DNA from: Phaeodactylum tricornutum CCAP 1055/1
Taxonomy: Eukaryota > Bacillariophyta > Bacillariophyceae > Surirellales > Neidiaceae
Direction of reading: 5' to 3'
DNA: 64,000 nucleotides
Assembly: GCF_000150955.2 (NCBI RefSeq)
Contig: NC_011698.1
Span: 1 to 64,000, forward strand
Part shown: positions 33,750-44,662 of the stretch, piece after piece
How positions within the stretch are numbered: the stretch's first letter is position 1
How the letters are laid out: each line of letters opens with the position of its first letter
Position numbers and translations under genes: made by a program
The notes under the pieces: generated by a model
Seen by the model: the letters and a program-made list of their open reading frames with translations, nothing else
Databases searched by the model: none
What the model was told of the DNA's origin: nothing

Positions 33750-34322
33750 AAAACGAACTCTCCCACAACAGACGACACATCGTTTTCATCGCTTTCGGAA
33801 GAATCCCAAAACTGGTTATATGTCCTTTTCAAATCAAAGGTGCACGAATGTATATATAGAAATAAATATCCACGTGAAGACACATAGGACTCAGGGTACT
33901 TTGACTGGATACATAATTTGCAATGATAGTGTGTCGAGCCCAACAGGGTCCAAAAAGGTGCATTCTCGATCCGGGCTTACTCTCGTTGATCCGGGCTTAC
34001 TCTTGTTGGCTGTGAAAGAAATATCTAATCGAAAACTCGTACTACCATAGCTGAAACGTAAAATGTATTTATTTTCTGTTGTAGGTTCGATCCTTTTCAC
34101 CACCAAATAAAGCTCGCATCAGCGATATTTCACAATTATCACTTTTCATTCCAGCAGCTAAATATGAAGTAAGTGCATTGACGCATGCTCCAACACATTT
34201 AGCCGCAAAATCAACCTTCTCTTGTTGGGACAGAAACATTGCAGGAGTGACCATACTAACTTTAAGCTGCTTCCTGTCAAAGTTCCGTATATTGTACATT
34301 ACAGTAGACATACAATGATTTA
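33750..34322. other. Intergenic: 3' flank of the 34,323-37,076 gene
   Basis: This should include that gene's 3' untranslated region. A 20-bp unit GATCCGGGCTTACTCTCGTT is repeated in tandem at about 33,968-34,007. An 80-codon ATG frame on the minus strand (34,069-34,311) starts 11 bases past the stop of the upstream gene; it has no recognisable domain and I do not call it a gene. Confidence 0.5.
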
Positions 34323-37076
34323 TTATGCTGATGAGGGTGATTCTGGAAGCGCATCTTGGTCCAGAGCCGTTGCCTTGATTGTTTCCAAAACGCTCTTCAG
34401 TCTCTTGCCACCCGCTGAAGGTCGAAAGCTGTATATTTGCTGGCCGTCTTTTCGCACGCTTACTACTGTTGGTAAAGGATTAAGAATAGAGGGAGTTGAT
34501 TCTTGCACATCAAAGTCCACTTCGCTTATCCGGAAGATGGCCGTCCGGCTGCCACCAATCACCGGAATGAGCTGAGTGATAAACAAAAGGTGTTTTGCCG
34601 TTACAGAGCAGGTGCCGGAAGCCCCCCCAACAACAATATTCCATTTTAACAAAGGTACTTCCATGACACCCGCTTTCCTGTGAAAATCATCTGCAGCTTT
34701 GGCTGCCTTCTCGGACAATGCGATACCGTTCTGTAAGGATTGAATCAAAGTGCGCTGATGTGCTTGCATCTTGGCCAACCTATCCATTACTTGTAGGTTC
34801 TTACGGCCTAGCCGAGCACCCTTCTCCTCGTCGTCTTGTATTTGAAATGCGTTCAGGATAAGAGAGACCGCACGTCGTGCCATGGCCAATGACTCTGACG
34901 CATCAATAGCATACAGAGTTGTCGGCGACAAAATCGGTTCGTCTCGCCCGGCGTCACTTGTAAGAGCTTGAGTCTCGTTTAAAGCTTCCATCACTCTCAG
35001 CCCCCAAGGTGGACATGCCTGTTGGGGTGGTGTAAAGTCCAAGGGATATTCGTTGAGCGGCACAGGTTTGGGCAACAATGGGGCTTCCATACCGTATGCG
35101 TCAAATGTTGGCTGTAGTAGCGAAATCATGTTGGCACAAGCGTACTCGGCCTCGCGCGCGTACTCTTCTAATTCGCTCGCGCTCTTCAGTAGCTGCATTA
35201 TCATGACTTCCCGTGAAAACCGTCGAATCTGCGAGCAGTAGTGTACATCCAAGGTAGGCAAAGCCGGAAAAGCCCCAAAGCGCGCCGTGGTCAATGTCGT
35301 GTAAGTCAAGTCCCGTGTTTCTAGCTCTTCCCACGTCGCTTGGACGAAACGCCACGAAGACTGAATCACTGGCCAGTCGTCCGAATTCAGAGACGGTAAG
35401 GTGATGCTTCCTTCGCGGACGGACGGACACGCTCGGTAATGCTCCAATAGATGACTGGAGACAAGAGTCTGCATGGACTCACGGTTGTCGAAGCGTTTGC
35501 CCGGGGAGCGGATCCTTTTTGACAATTCGGGAGCTTCTACCCGCTGCACCAATGCACAACATTCGCGCAAACGAGTGGATGCCTCAATATCAAGGTGTTC
35601 TACCAACGCAAAGTGATTTGTTCCTAATACGTGATCGCCGGCCGGATTTTGCTGTGACAGTGCCGTGACCCAAGATGTGTTCATATTGTCCACATCGTCA
35701 CTGGGTTGAATAGACTCGCTGCAACAGTGATACACGCGTAGCAACAAGACTCGCTCGCAAGAATCAGATTTGGCCGTGCATAATTGAGCATCGATGAGAA
35801 AGGGTGGGTATGTACTGGGTACACCCTCCAACTCGCCCGCACTTGATTTACTGTGAAAGGATTCTTCCACAAGTCGATCCGGATCTCGTGGGACGACACA
35901 CCCGGATATGATTCCTCGTAAATGACCGCCCTGTCGTTTGAGAATCCGTGCATGTATGGCGGTACTAGTCAGAACCTGATGTACGGCATCCATTATGGCT
36001 CCACAGAGAACGTCAGGTCGGACTGGGATTGCCAAGGTGCGAACCGGTAAGGGTAGTGTGTATTGACTACAACCAGTAACAGTAGTATCAGGTCCGGGTT
36101 TGGCTGCATCTGGTAAACCCACATATAAATGTTTAAGTTTGGATTCGGGAATGGCGAGACAATAGTCTTTCAAACCGATGAGATTCCCGGTAGTTGTGTC
36201 GCGGGGTGGTACAACGAAGGAAGTCAAGTCGACCGAATACCAACCGCCGTGTTCTTCCAACGAAAGGCGCAAAGCGGTAAAGTGATCCTTGTGTGTGTAG
36301 GGCTGAATAGGATTGGCTACGGAACGGGATGGTGTACCTGCCGTTAGCAGTATGGAACTATCCCTGGGTCCTTGGTCAACTTCGGGAGACGAAGAAGTCG
36401 TGGCTGTCGATTTCCCATTCGGCGAAGATACTGGAGATGGTATACGGATTGGCGACAGAACTTTGTCTGGACAATCGTCGTCGTCAATTTCCAAGCTGCA
36501 TTCTTCCTGCTTGTTACCGTCGCTGGGATCTATATCGGCCTCTCGACTGGACGACGACTGCAGAGCGAGGGCAGGTGAACCGTCGGCACTTTGGTGATCC
36601 GGCGGATCAAAGAGCTGTCGTTTCATCCCCTCGCAAAAGGGTGTTCCCGATAAATTGAATTTGTCGACTGCGTCGCTAGTGTTTGACATATTGTGCGAAA
36701 CTGTTTGAAATAAGGTGGAAAAGTCCTGGGCGAGTTCCAATTCTTGTCGCAAGAGTGCTTCCGAGAATTGCAGACTCTCCATTTCCCGATCCATGTCATC
36801 GTCTTCCGAAGTGGCTGCTTCCAAAACAGAGAAGGAGGGATGCGACTGAAATTCGAATGGAACCTGCAGGAGAGCGTCCGCTTGTTCAAAATCAGGGGCG
36901 AGTTTGGCCGCAAGCGCTCGGATTTCGGCGTTTTGTGATTCGTCCGGATTCAAGGGGACGGGACTGTTCACACAATCGTCGAGAGCCAGCTTGTCGTATG
37001 CCTGTGTGTCTTCGTCTGTTCCCGACTCCGTTGAGGCGTCGGATCGGAGTGAAGCGGGAGTCAACGAGGAGGACAT
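34323..37076 (-). CDS. Large protein of unknown function with C-terminal PH/GRAM-like segment
   Basis: The 917-residue product starts at the ATG at 37,076 (MSSSLTPAS); the frame runs further upstream only from a TTG. The N-terminal third (to about residue 270) is acidic, Ser/Pro-rich and probably disordered. The middle (about 270-700) has mixed secondary-structure character and no family I recognise. Residues about 700-800 look helical, with a possible coiled coil (RKNLQVMDRLAKMQAHQRTLIQ region). The last 110 residues (LLKWNIVVGG... CSVTAKHLLFITQ... FRISEVDFDV... VSVRKDGQQIYSF) have the strand pattern of a PH/GRAM-like lipid- or protein-binding fold. A role in membrane-associated signalling or trafficking is only a suggestion. 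The gene is the sole occupant of the 3.7-kb segment between the inverted elements G and F. The frame is intact and intronless. Confidence 0.75.
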   Translation of the reverse strand: MSSSLTPASLRSDASTESGTDEDTQAYDKLALDDCVNSPVPLNPDESQNAEIRALAAKLAPDFEQADALLQVPFEFQSHPSFSVLEAATSEDDDMDREMESLQFSEALLRQELELAQDFSTLFQTVSHNMSNTSDAVDKFNLSGTPFCEGMKRQLFDPPDHQSADGSPALALQSSSSREADIDPSDGNKQEECSLEIDDDDCPDKVLSPIRIPSPVSSPNGKSTATTSSSPEVDQGPRDSSILLTAGTPSRSVANPIQPYTHKDHFTALRLSLEEHGGWYSVDLTSFVVPPRDTTTGNLIGLKDYCLAIPESKLKHLYVGLPDAAKPGPDTTVTGCSQYTLPLPVRTLAIPVRPDVLCGAIMDAVHQVLTSTAIHARILKRQGGHLRGIISGCVVPRDPDRLVEESFHSKSSAGELEGVPSTYPPFLIDAQLCTAKSDSCERVLLLRVYHCCSESIQPSDDVDNMNTSWVTALSQQNPAGDHVLGTNHFALVEHLDIEASTRLRECCALVQRVEAPELSKRIRSPGKRFDNRESMQTLVSSHLLEHYRACPSVREGSITLPSLNSDDWPVIQSSWRFVQATWEELETRDLTYTTLTTARFGAFPALPTLDVHYCSQIRRFSREVMIMQLLKSASELEEYAREAEYACANMISLLQPTFDAYGMEAPLLPKPVPLNEYPLDFTPPQQACPPWGLRVMEALNETQALTSDAGRDEPILSPTTLYAIDASESLAMARRAVSLILNAFQIQDDEEKGARLGRKNLQVMDRLAKMQAHQRTLIQSLQNGIALSEKAAKAADDFHRKAGVMEVPLLKWNIVVGGASGTCSVTAKHLLFITQLIPVIGGSRTAIFRISEVDFDVQESTPSILNPLPTVVSVRKDGQQIYSFRPSAGGKRLKSVLETIKATALDQDALPESPSSA

Positions 37077-37461
37077 GACACTGGCGTATGGTGTGGGGAT
37101 GCGTCTGTTCTCGTAAACGGAAGGATGGTGGGCGCGAAAGTGATCCAGCAATCGTCCTCGTGCTGTCCGGGGATGCTTTGCGAAAGAACGGCTTCTCGGT
37201 GTCAATCGCTAGAGTCACAGAACAAATCAATGACAAGAAAAGCACGGTGTGGAGGACGAAAGTTGACAGGTACGCTTGGTGGTGTTGCTTTTGCTTTTGA
37301 TCGTATTGTTGTGCTGTGGGTAGGTGTCATCATGGTCTCTTGACTGCAAGCCTGCCCCGACGCCTTGTTGTTCGGAGAATTTCAAACAAATGTCTTGAAC
37401 GACAATAAAAACCAATCGAAAACCACACAGGATACTTTGAGGAAGTTCGCTATCGTAATAC
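37077..37461. promoter_or_regulatory. Upstream region of the 34,323-37,076 gene
   Basis: This 385-bp stretch between the gene's ATG and the 5' LTR of F must hold the promoter and 5' untranslated region. I recognise no specific element. The LTR of F points away from the gene and lies only about 385 bp upstream, so it could influence expression. Confidence 0.35.
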
Positions 37462-37611
37462 TAGAAAAACCCTACGACAAGCATATCGGGGTTCATTGTC
37501 CCTTTATCTTGGGTTTATGCTTATAAGTCTTTGTTTTCCGTCTTTTTTATCGTATCTACAATCCTTTGGTCCCACAGACACGTTTTAGCCCGTTATCGTT
37601 GCAGTTTTCTA
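37462..37611 (+). repeat. 5' LTR of element F
   Basis: This 150-bp LTR has ends TAGAAAA/TTTTCTA. It is followed by GTTTATCAGACCC, the probable primer binding site. Confidence 0.9.
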
Positions 37612-37825
37612 GTTTATCAGACCCATCGTTCTACGCTGAGGTAGCGGGATCAAAGGTAGGGTGATTCGTTGTGATTTGAGTGTTTGTTTAATGAGCCTCA
37701 GTTTTTGGTCCCACAGACACGTTTTAGCCCGTTATCGTTGCAGTTTTCTAGTTTATCAGACCCATCGTTCTACGCTGAGGTAGCGGGATCAAAGGTAGGG
37801 TGATTCGTTGTGATTTGAGTGTTTG
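37565..37825 (+). repeat. Partial duplication of LTR end plus leader start in F
   Basis: About 122 bp from within the 5' LTR through the primer-site region into the leader (37,565-37,686) recurs at 37,704-37,825, a 139-bp period. A short spacer, TTTAATGAGCCTCAG, lies between the copies. F therefore has two primer-site-like sequences; G has one. Confidence 0.85.
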
Positions 37826-40800
37826 AGTGATCGCCAAGTCCGATAGTGCCTGGGGAGGTAAAGCTAAATACCTGGCTCTTCATGTCGTTGTTGAGTCGCC
37901 GAAGCCTGCAGAGGCCTGGAATATACTGCCAGTTTCTCGTAATGGTCCATGTGGTAGACATGTTGATCGGTAACTGGGTTTCGTATCCGTCTAACGGTCT
38001 GAAACGAGGCAAAATCTCCATGGTGGGACGCTTCCATGGATCTCTTCATCTACCGAAGAAGGTGCATTGCACAAGAATTTATTGTTTGCTAAAAGCTCGG
38101 ATCCAAGCTTTATCCATGTGTGGATGATAAGTAGTTTGTTTGCATGGAACATTTACTTATACAGCAACAATTATCGGACTTGTACCAAACGGTAATCGTG
38201 GATCCTCCACTCTGATAGATATCAGCCAAATATCTCGTATTATGGGTTGCGACATGAAAATGGTGTTTGTCGCGTTTTATTGAAATGGTTCTCAAACGGT
38301 ATTCAATATCGATATCACTTATATGGTATTTATGTGGTGTTCACATGTGATGTTATCAGTGATCAATAATTCTCGTGTTCACGTGGTGCAGAAAGAACAC
38401 TGAATGTTGTCGAACCAGCTTACGAAGTTTTTATGAAATTTAAGACAGGTGAAGAAGACAAGAGTTGACCATGGCGGCTGCTTTAGCTCAAGTTCGAAAT
38501 GCTTTACAAGCGATCGGCATTGTTGATGTCGAACAACGCGATGCCATCACGGATTCGATTACGTCTATGGATGTTTTCGAGATCGCAACGGATGATTTCA
38601 TCAAGGACATGTGTAAGAACATCCGTCGTCCCGGGGGTACACTTCCGAATCCTAACGCAGAACAACCTGGAGCCCCGGCAATGATTCCTCACAATGGTGT
38701 AGCAATTTCACCTACTGCGGAGGAGCGTCTTGTGTTATTGGCATACTATGTTCGTCACCTCAAGCGCACTTCTCGGCCTTATCCGGTTCAGTTCAATGCA
38801 GCGCGTATTTTCTCGATGATCGAGATCAAGAAGCGTGAGAAGGAAGACAAAGAGTTAGCGAAAGACCTTGTTGCTCCTGGACAAATTGAAGACTTGAAAA
38901 AGATCCGTAATGCCTTCGAAAATATTGCAGAATATTTGCTTCAAATTCGAGGAACAACGGGAGTTCCATTGGCTTATGTCATTCGTGAAGACGAAGAAGT
39001 TCCTGAAGGTCCGGATAACAACTATCAAGATGCGTTTGAAGAAATGATAGCGCAATGTCCGCATGAAGAAGAGTCCTATGCAGCAGATAATGCTCAAGTG
39101 TGGTCTATTATTCGCGTTTGTACTCATGGTGGTCCTACTTGGAGCTGGGTGTCGGCTTATGCTCGAGCTCGTAATGGTCGTGCGGCTTGGTTTGCACTTC
39201 GCTCGCATTATTTGGGACCGACTAATCAGTCGAAGATTATGACGCGTGCTGAAGGTGATCTTGAGTCAAAGTTCTACAACGGAGAGCGTTGTAACTTTAC
39301 TTTCGAACGTTTTGCTGAGATTCATCAGCAAGCTCATACAGATCTGGAAGAGTTTGGAGAGCCATTGACAGAGGCTGCAAAAGTTCGGAAATTTTTGAAA
39401 CGGATTCAGGCATCGTTTCTCAATTCTGAAATTGCCACTGTTTGTGCTAACCCATCTTTTAAAAAAGATTTTGAAGCCACAGTGAATTTCCTCAGTGAGT
39501 TTATTGAAGAGCAGAATCAAGCTCAGCTTCGGAATATTTGGTCAGGTCGATCTGGTTGGGGTCAAGGACAAGGTAGAGGATCAGGTCGTGGTAATAAAGG
39601 TCGCGGTGGACGCAGTGATAGAGGTGTTTTCAACAAAGGTTCTACCAAGGGCATGGTGGATAAGTATTATACCTTTGATGAATACAAGAGTATGAATGCT
39701 GAACAGAAGCGTCACTTGCATACATTACGTCAAGAAGCTGGTGGTAAATGCAATGCTTCTACTGTTGATTCTCAAGAAAAGGAGGATGACAAGAAATCAA
39801 AGACGAGTCGTGATGATACAAGCTCGCTTACTTCGAAGTCGTCAGCAGGTCGAAATATGTCGCAGAGAAGTTCGAATATGTCAGTGGTATCAACACATTC
39901 TATCTCTATACAGTCACTTGAGAGTGCATTTATATCACACGCGGAGTTAGATTCTCACGCGGATACTTGTTGCGTTGGAAAGAACGCTTATATATTTCAC
40001 AAAACCTCTCGAACGGTTGATGTTTCTGCATTTTTATCTACATTGGGACAAGCCCGGTCTGTACCAATTGTCTCTGCTGCTCTTGCATATGATCATCCTT
40101 ACACATATGAGACTTTTATTTTAACTATTCATCAGGCCTTGCACTTTCCTACCATGGAACATAATTTGTTAAATCCGAATCAGCTCCGGTTAAACAATGT
40201 GCAGGTCTATGATTGTCCAAGATTTTTACTTGAAATTCCCACGGATTTGTCACATTTGATTTATTTCCCGAACGAGAATCTTAAATTGCATCTGCAATTA
40301 GATGGTGTGATTTCGTATTTGCCAGTGCGAAAGCCGTCTCCGGAGGAGTTTCGTAATTTTCACAAGTTGACTCTCACGTATGACAATCCCATTTGGGATC
40401 CTTATTCGACGGATTTTACTCGTCAGGAGGAGAAGTATACCGATAGCAAAGGTATTTTGGTAACGAGACAATCCGGTCATGCAAACATTCAAATGATCTC
40501 GTCACACAAAAGTACAGTATCAGTTGTGTTGTCTAGTATTTCGGTGTCACTCGATGAACAGCATTTTGTCGAAGCACTTGAGAAGACATGTCTGGTGAGT
40601 GTTGCTCAGTTGTTGAATTACAGGTACAGAGTTACTCCGGAAGAGTTAGCCAGACGTTGGAATATTGGTTTATCTGCAGCGAAACGAACTTTATTGGCTA
40701 CAACTCAGAGAGGGGTCAAGGATATTGCCAGTCGCTCTTTAACACAGAGAGTCAAGCCAACTACCAGTCAGCTCAGATACCGACATCTCCGTACAAGTGT

Positions 40801-43800
40801 GTATACGGATACAATGTTTTCTTGTGTAATGTCTTTGAGCGGAAACACCTGTGCCCAGATTTACGTCAACAATCTTGATTGGACACGTGCTTATGCTATG
40901 AAGTCAAAAGGTAATGCCCATGAGACATTGGATTTGTTGTTTCACCGAGAAGGTGTTCCAGCCGAGATTATTTCGGATGGCGCGAAAGAATTGGTGCAGG
41001 GTGAATTCAGATGGAAGGTTCGTGCAGCAGGATCCCATGCTAGACAGATCGAACCTTACTTGCCGTGGTCAAATCGAGCTGAGACTGCAATCAGAGCATT
41101 GAAACGCATGACTAACATGGCTATGAAAAAGTCATCTGCACCGTTATATTTATGGGATTTTTGCCTGGAGTTGCAAAGTATGATTTGATCGTCAATTGCC
41201 CATAGCATTTATGCATTGAACGACAATGTACCGAACACGGCAGTGTCAGGTGATACGACGGATATCAGTCACTTATGTGAATTTGCTTGGTATGATTGGA
41301 TATGGTATTTGGACCCAGTCGACTTTCCGGTAGACAAACGGAATCTAGGTTGCTGGCTTGGTCCTGCGCATGACATTGGTGATGTTATGTGTGCGCGTAT
41401 ACTTGTTCGAAGTGGTCAAGTGGTATCTCGAACTTCTTACTCGCCACTCTCTACAGCTGATCTTAATTCCAGGGAGGTGCAATTAGACAAGTCCTCATTT
41501 GATGCAACTTTGAGCTATAATAACTGTGATGATGCCATTGCCCCTGTGTTTCCTGAAGAAGTTAATGTATTTTGCACTTATTCAGATGATTCGACAGGGG
41601 ACGAGCCGTCAATGCCTCAAGCAGACGAGTTAGATCATGAAGCTTTTGATGAATACCTTGATGCACAAGTTGTGTTACCGTACAAGGACATTGCTACCAC
41701 TGGAACAGTCATTGCGCGTAAAAAGGATCGCGATGGTAACTTGGTAGGGAAATCACATCCCAATCCTGTTTTGGATACGAGAGTTATGGAAGTCCAGTTC
41801 CCAGACGGTAATGTGCAGGAATTTGCTGCTAACGTTATTGCGGAACACTTATATTCGCAGGTGGATGATGAAGGACGCCGGTTTCGAATAGTAGATGAGA
41901 TCATTGATCACAAGATGGATGGATTGGCAGTTGCACCTGACGATATGTATTATACGGACAAGCATGGTGTGAAACGCATAAGACGAACTACTAAAGGCTG
42001 GGTGTTGTTATTGCAATGGAAGGACGGATCTACAACTTGGTTTCCTCTTAAAGATCTGAAGGAATCGAATCCAATTGAAGTCGCCGAATATGCCGTTTCT
42101 AACAAACTGCTTCATGAGCCAGCTTTTGTTTGGTGGGTACCAGACATATTGCAGAAACGTGATTGTATTATTTCAGCGGTAAAGACGAGATACCTTAAAA
42201 GGACTCACAAGTTTGGTATTTGTATGCCAAAATCGGTCAAGCAAGCTCTCGAGATTGACCGAGATACTAACACTTTGTTGTGGTCGAATGCAATCAAGAA
42301 GGAAATGACAAATGTTATGCCAGCATTTAAAATTCTTGATCAGGATGCTCCTAAACCAGTTGCTCATACATGGATACCATGTCACATGATATTTGATATC
42401 AAAATGGATTTTACTCGCAAAGCCAGATTCGTCGCCGGGGGACATGTTACAGATCCGCCGAGTTCGATTACATATGCCAGTGTTGTTTCGCGCGATAGTG
42501 TTCGAATTGCTTTACTCATCGCATCTTTGAAATCATTGGATATACTTAGTGCTGATGCGTAGAATGCTTATTTGAATGCTCCAGTTCGCGAAAAGGTATA
42601 TACAACATGTGGTCCAGAGTTCGGAAAGTCAATGGAAGGTCGTTATGCACTTATTGTTCGTGCGTTATATGGTTTAAAGTCGAGTGGGGCAGCATGGCGT
42701 GCTCACTTAGCTGCGACAATGGAGGAGTTGCATTTTATCTCTTGTCTTGCAGATCCAGATGTTTGGCTTAGACCAGCTCAGAAACACGATGGTACGAATT
42801 ACTATGAGTATGTGCTTATTTATACCGATGATTTCCTATGTATCAGTACAGATCCGAAGAAGATCCTGGATTCGATCGGTATGCATTTTAAACTCAAGCC
42901 TGAATCAATTAAGACGCCCGAGGTGTATTTGGGAGCAAATCTTGGACGTTTTGCGCTTCCCGATAATCCATCGAAACAACAATGGTCGATGAGTTCCACG
43001 AATTATGTGAAACAAGCAGTTGCAAATGTTGAAAAGGATTTGGATGAAGTTGGAAAACGTTTATCTACAAAGATTACGTCACCTATGTCGTCAAATTATC
43101 GACCGGAGCTCGATGTTTCCCCTGTGTTGGATGCGGAACGTGCTAACTATTTCCAGTCACAGATAGGAGTTTTGAGATGGGCAGTTGAAATTGGTCGCAT
43201 TGATATAATGTGTGAGGTGTCTATGCTCTAATCTTTTCTCGCGATGCCGCGTGAAGGACATCTAGCTGCAGTATTTCATATTTTCGGATATTTGAAGTCA
43301 CATCACAAGTCTCGATTGGTATTTGATGATTCTTATCCGGTGATTGACAACAGCTTTAACAATAATGCAGATTGGACAGATTTTTATGGTGATGTTAAAG
43401 AGCCTATTCCACCGAATGCTCCAGAACCACGTGGTAAGGTGGTGGAGATTATAGCTTTTGTTGACGCTGACCATGCGGGAGACCGTGTTACTCGTCGTTC
43501 TCGAACAGGTGTTTTGATTTATATCAATCGTTCTCCGATTAGTTGGTTCTCGAAGCGTCAGAATTCAGTTGAAACGTCTACTTTTGGTAGTGAGTTTATT
43601 GCATTAAAGATTGCTACTGAGATGATACAAGGTCTACGATACAAGTTACGTATGATGGGTATTCCTATTGATGGTCCAGCTAAAGTTCTTTGTGACAATA
43701 TGTCAGTTGTGTACAATACTCCGGCACCAGAATCAGTGTTGAAGAAGAAAAGTAACGCGATAGCGTATCATTTTGTACGAGAAAATGTTGCCATGAAAGT

Positions 43801-44102
43801 GATCAAGATTGCATATGAACCATCAGAGTCAAATTTAGCAGATATACTTACAAAGGTTCAAACAGGTCCAGTGAGACAAGCTATCATACGAAGTATTTTA
43901 TGGTGATTCAAGTAACAAGAAGGGTTTGCCGACTTTCCCGTTCTCAACAGGTTCAATGTTGAGACAAATTGCATTTGCATTATATTTGTCATTGCATGCA
44001 GTGTCGAAGTTTTATTTTTATTTGGTTCCCTATTTTTCCCATTGTGGTTTTGAGGGGACACATTTCGCCAAGTTTATGTTCATGGTCTCAATGTGAGGGG
44101 AC

Positions 44103-44252
44103 TAGAAAAACCCTACGACAAGCATATCGGGGTTCAATATCCCTTTATCTTGGGTTTATGCTTATAAGTCTTTGTTTTACGTCTTTTTTATCGTATCTAC
44201 AATCCTTTGGTCCCACAGACACGTTTTAGCCCGTTATCGTTGCAGTTTTCTA
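44103..44252 (+). repeat. 3' LTR of element F
   Basis: This 150-bp LTR differs from the 5' LTR at about three positions. It follows the purine-rich tract directly and is bordered on the right by a T7 run. Confidence 0.9.
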
Positions 44253-44662
44253 TTTTTTTGATGAGCTCTACAAACGCAAGAACGCGAATGATGGAAATCG
44301 ATGAACTAATAAGAATTATGAGTCGATTGAGAATCGCTATTTGGTTTGTATGGCTCGGAGACACTCTCAATGACTGGTTTGAATGGCAATGACATGTTTG
44401 AAATGTCAGCGGGAAGACTAGAATGCCCGGTTGGCGTTCTTGTCTTGTAAGTACTTGTGATTTGAATCGGGATACTATCAGTAGAGCCGTAACTGATAGG
44501 GTAACTGTCATCAGTACCGTAACTGATAGGGATAGGATGATTGGGCTCGATCTTCATATCAACACGTTTTCCGTATCGTGCCTCGTAGGTTCTCTTTGAA
44601 GCTCTTAACCAGCGTTGACGGTGAGTCACTTCTTGTTGTATAGAACTCACCGTCTGTTGAGC
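44253..44662. other. Intergenic between element F and the DXO/RAI1-like gene
   Basis: This holds the upstream region of the plus-strand gene at 44,663. A 16-bp unit, CCGTAACTGATAGGG-like, occurs twice (about 44,488-44,532). A long minus-strand frame (44,306-44,650) contains repeated ISYG tetrapeptides but lacks an ATG at its start, so I do not call it a gene. Confidence 0.4.

Larger units (their letters stand above)
37462..44252 (+). mobile_element. Family I copia-type retrotransposon F, near-complete but broken
   Basis: F runs 5' LTR 37,462-37,611, leader (with a partial LTR-leader duplication), gag from about 38,471, protease, integrase, reverse transcriptase and RNase H to about 43,906, a 3' tail with the GTGAGGGGAC purine tract, and the 3' LTR at 44,103-44,252. 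It is an inverted near-copy of G, differing at roughly one or two percent of positions. It is broken at about two or three places, mostly shared with G. Its LTRs differ at about 3 of 150 positions. Its immediate flanks do not form a target duplication with each other but do with those of G. Confidence 0.9.

Noticed and set aside
34069-34311. 80-codon minus-strand ATG frame just after the 917-residue gene
   Set aside because: It has no recognisable domain, starts 11 bases after the upstream stop and lies where the 3' untranslated region is expected.
44306-44650. Minus-strand frame with ISYG repeats as a gene
   Set aside because: It has no ATG at its start and includes a local tandem repeat that explains the repeated peptides.
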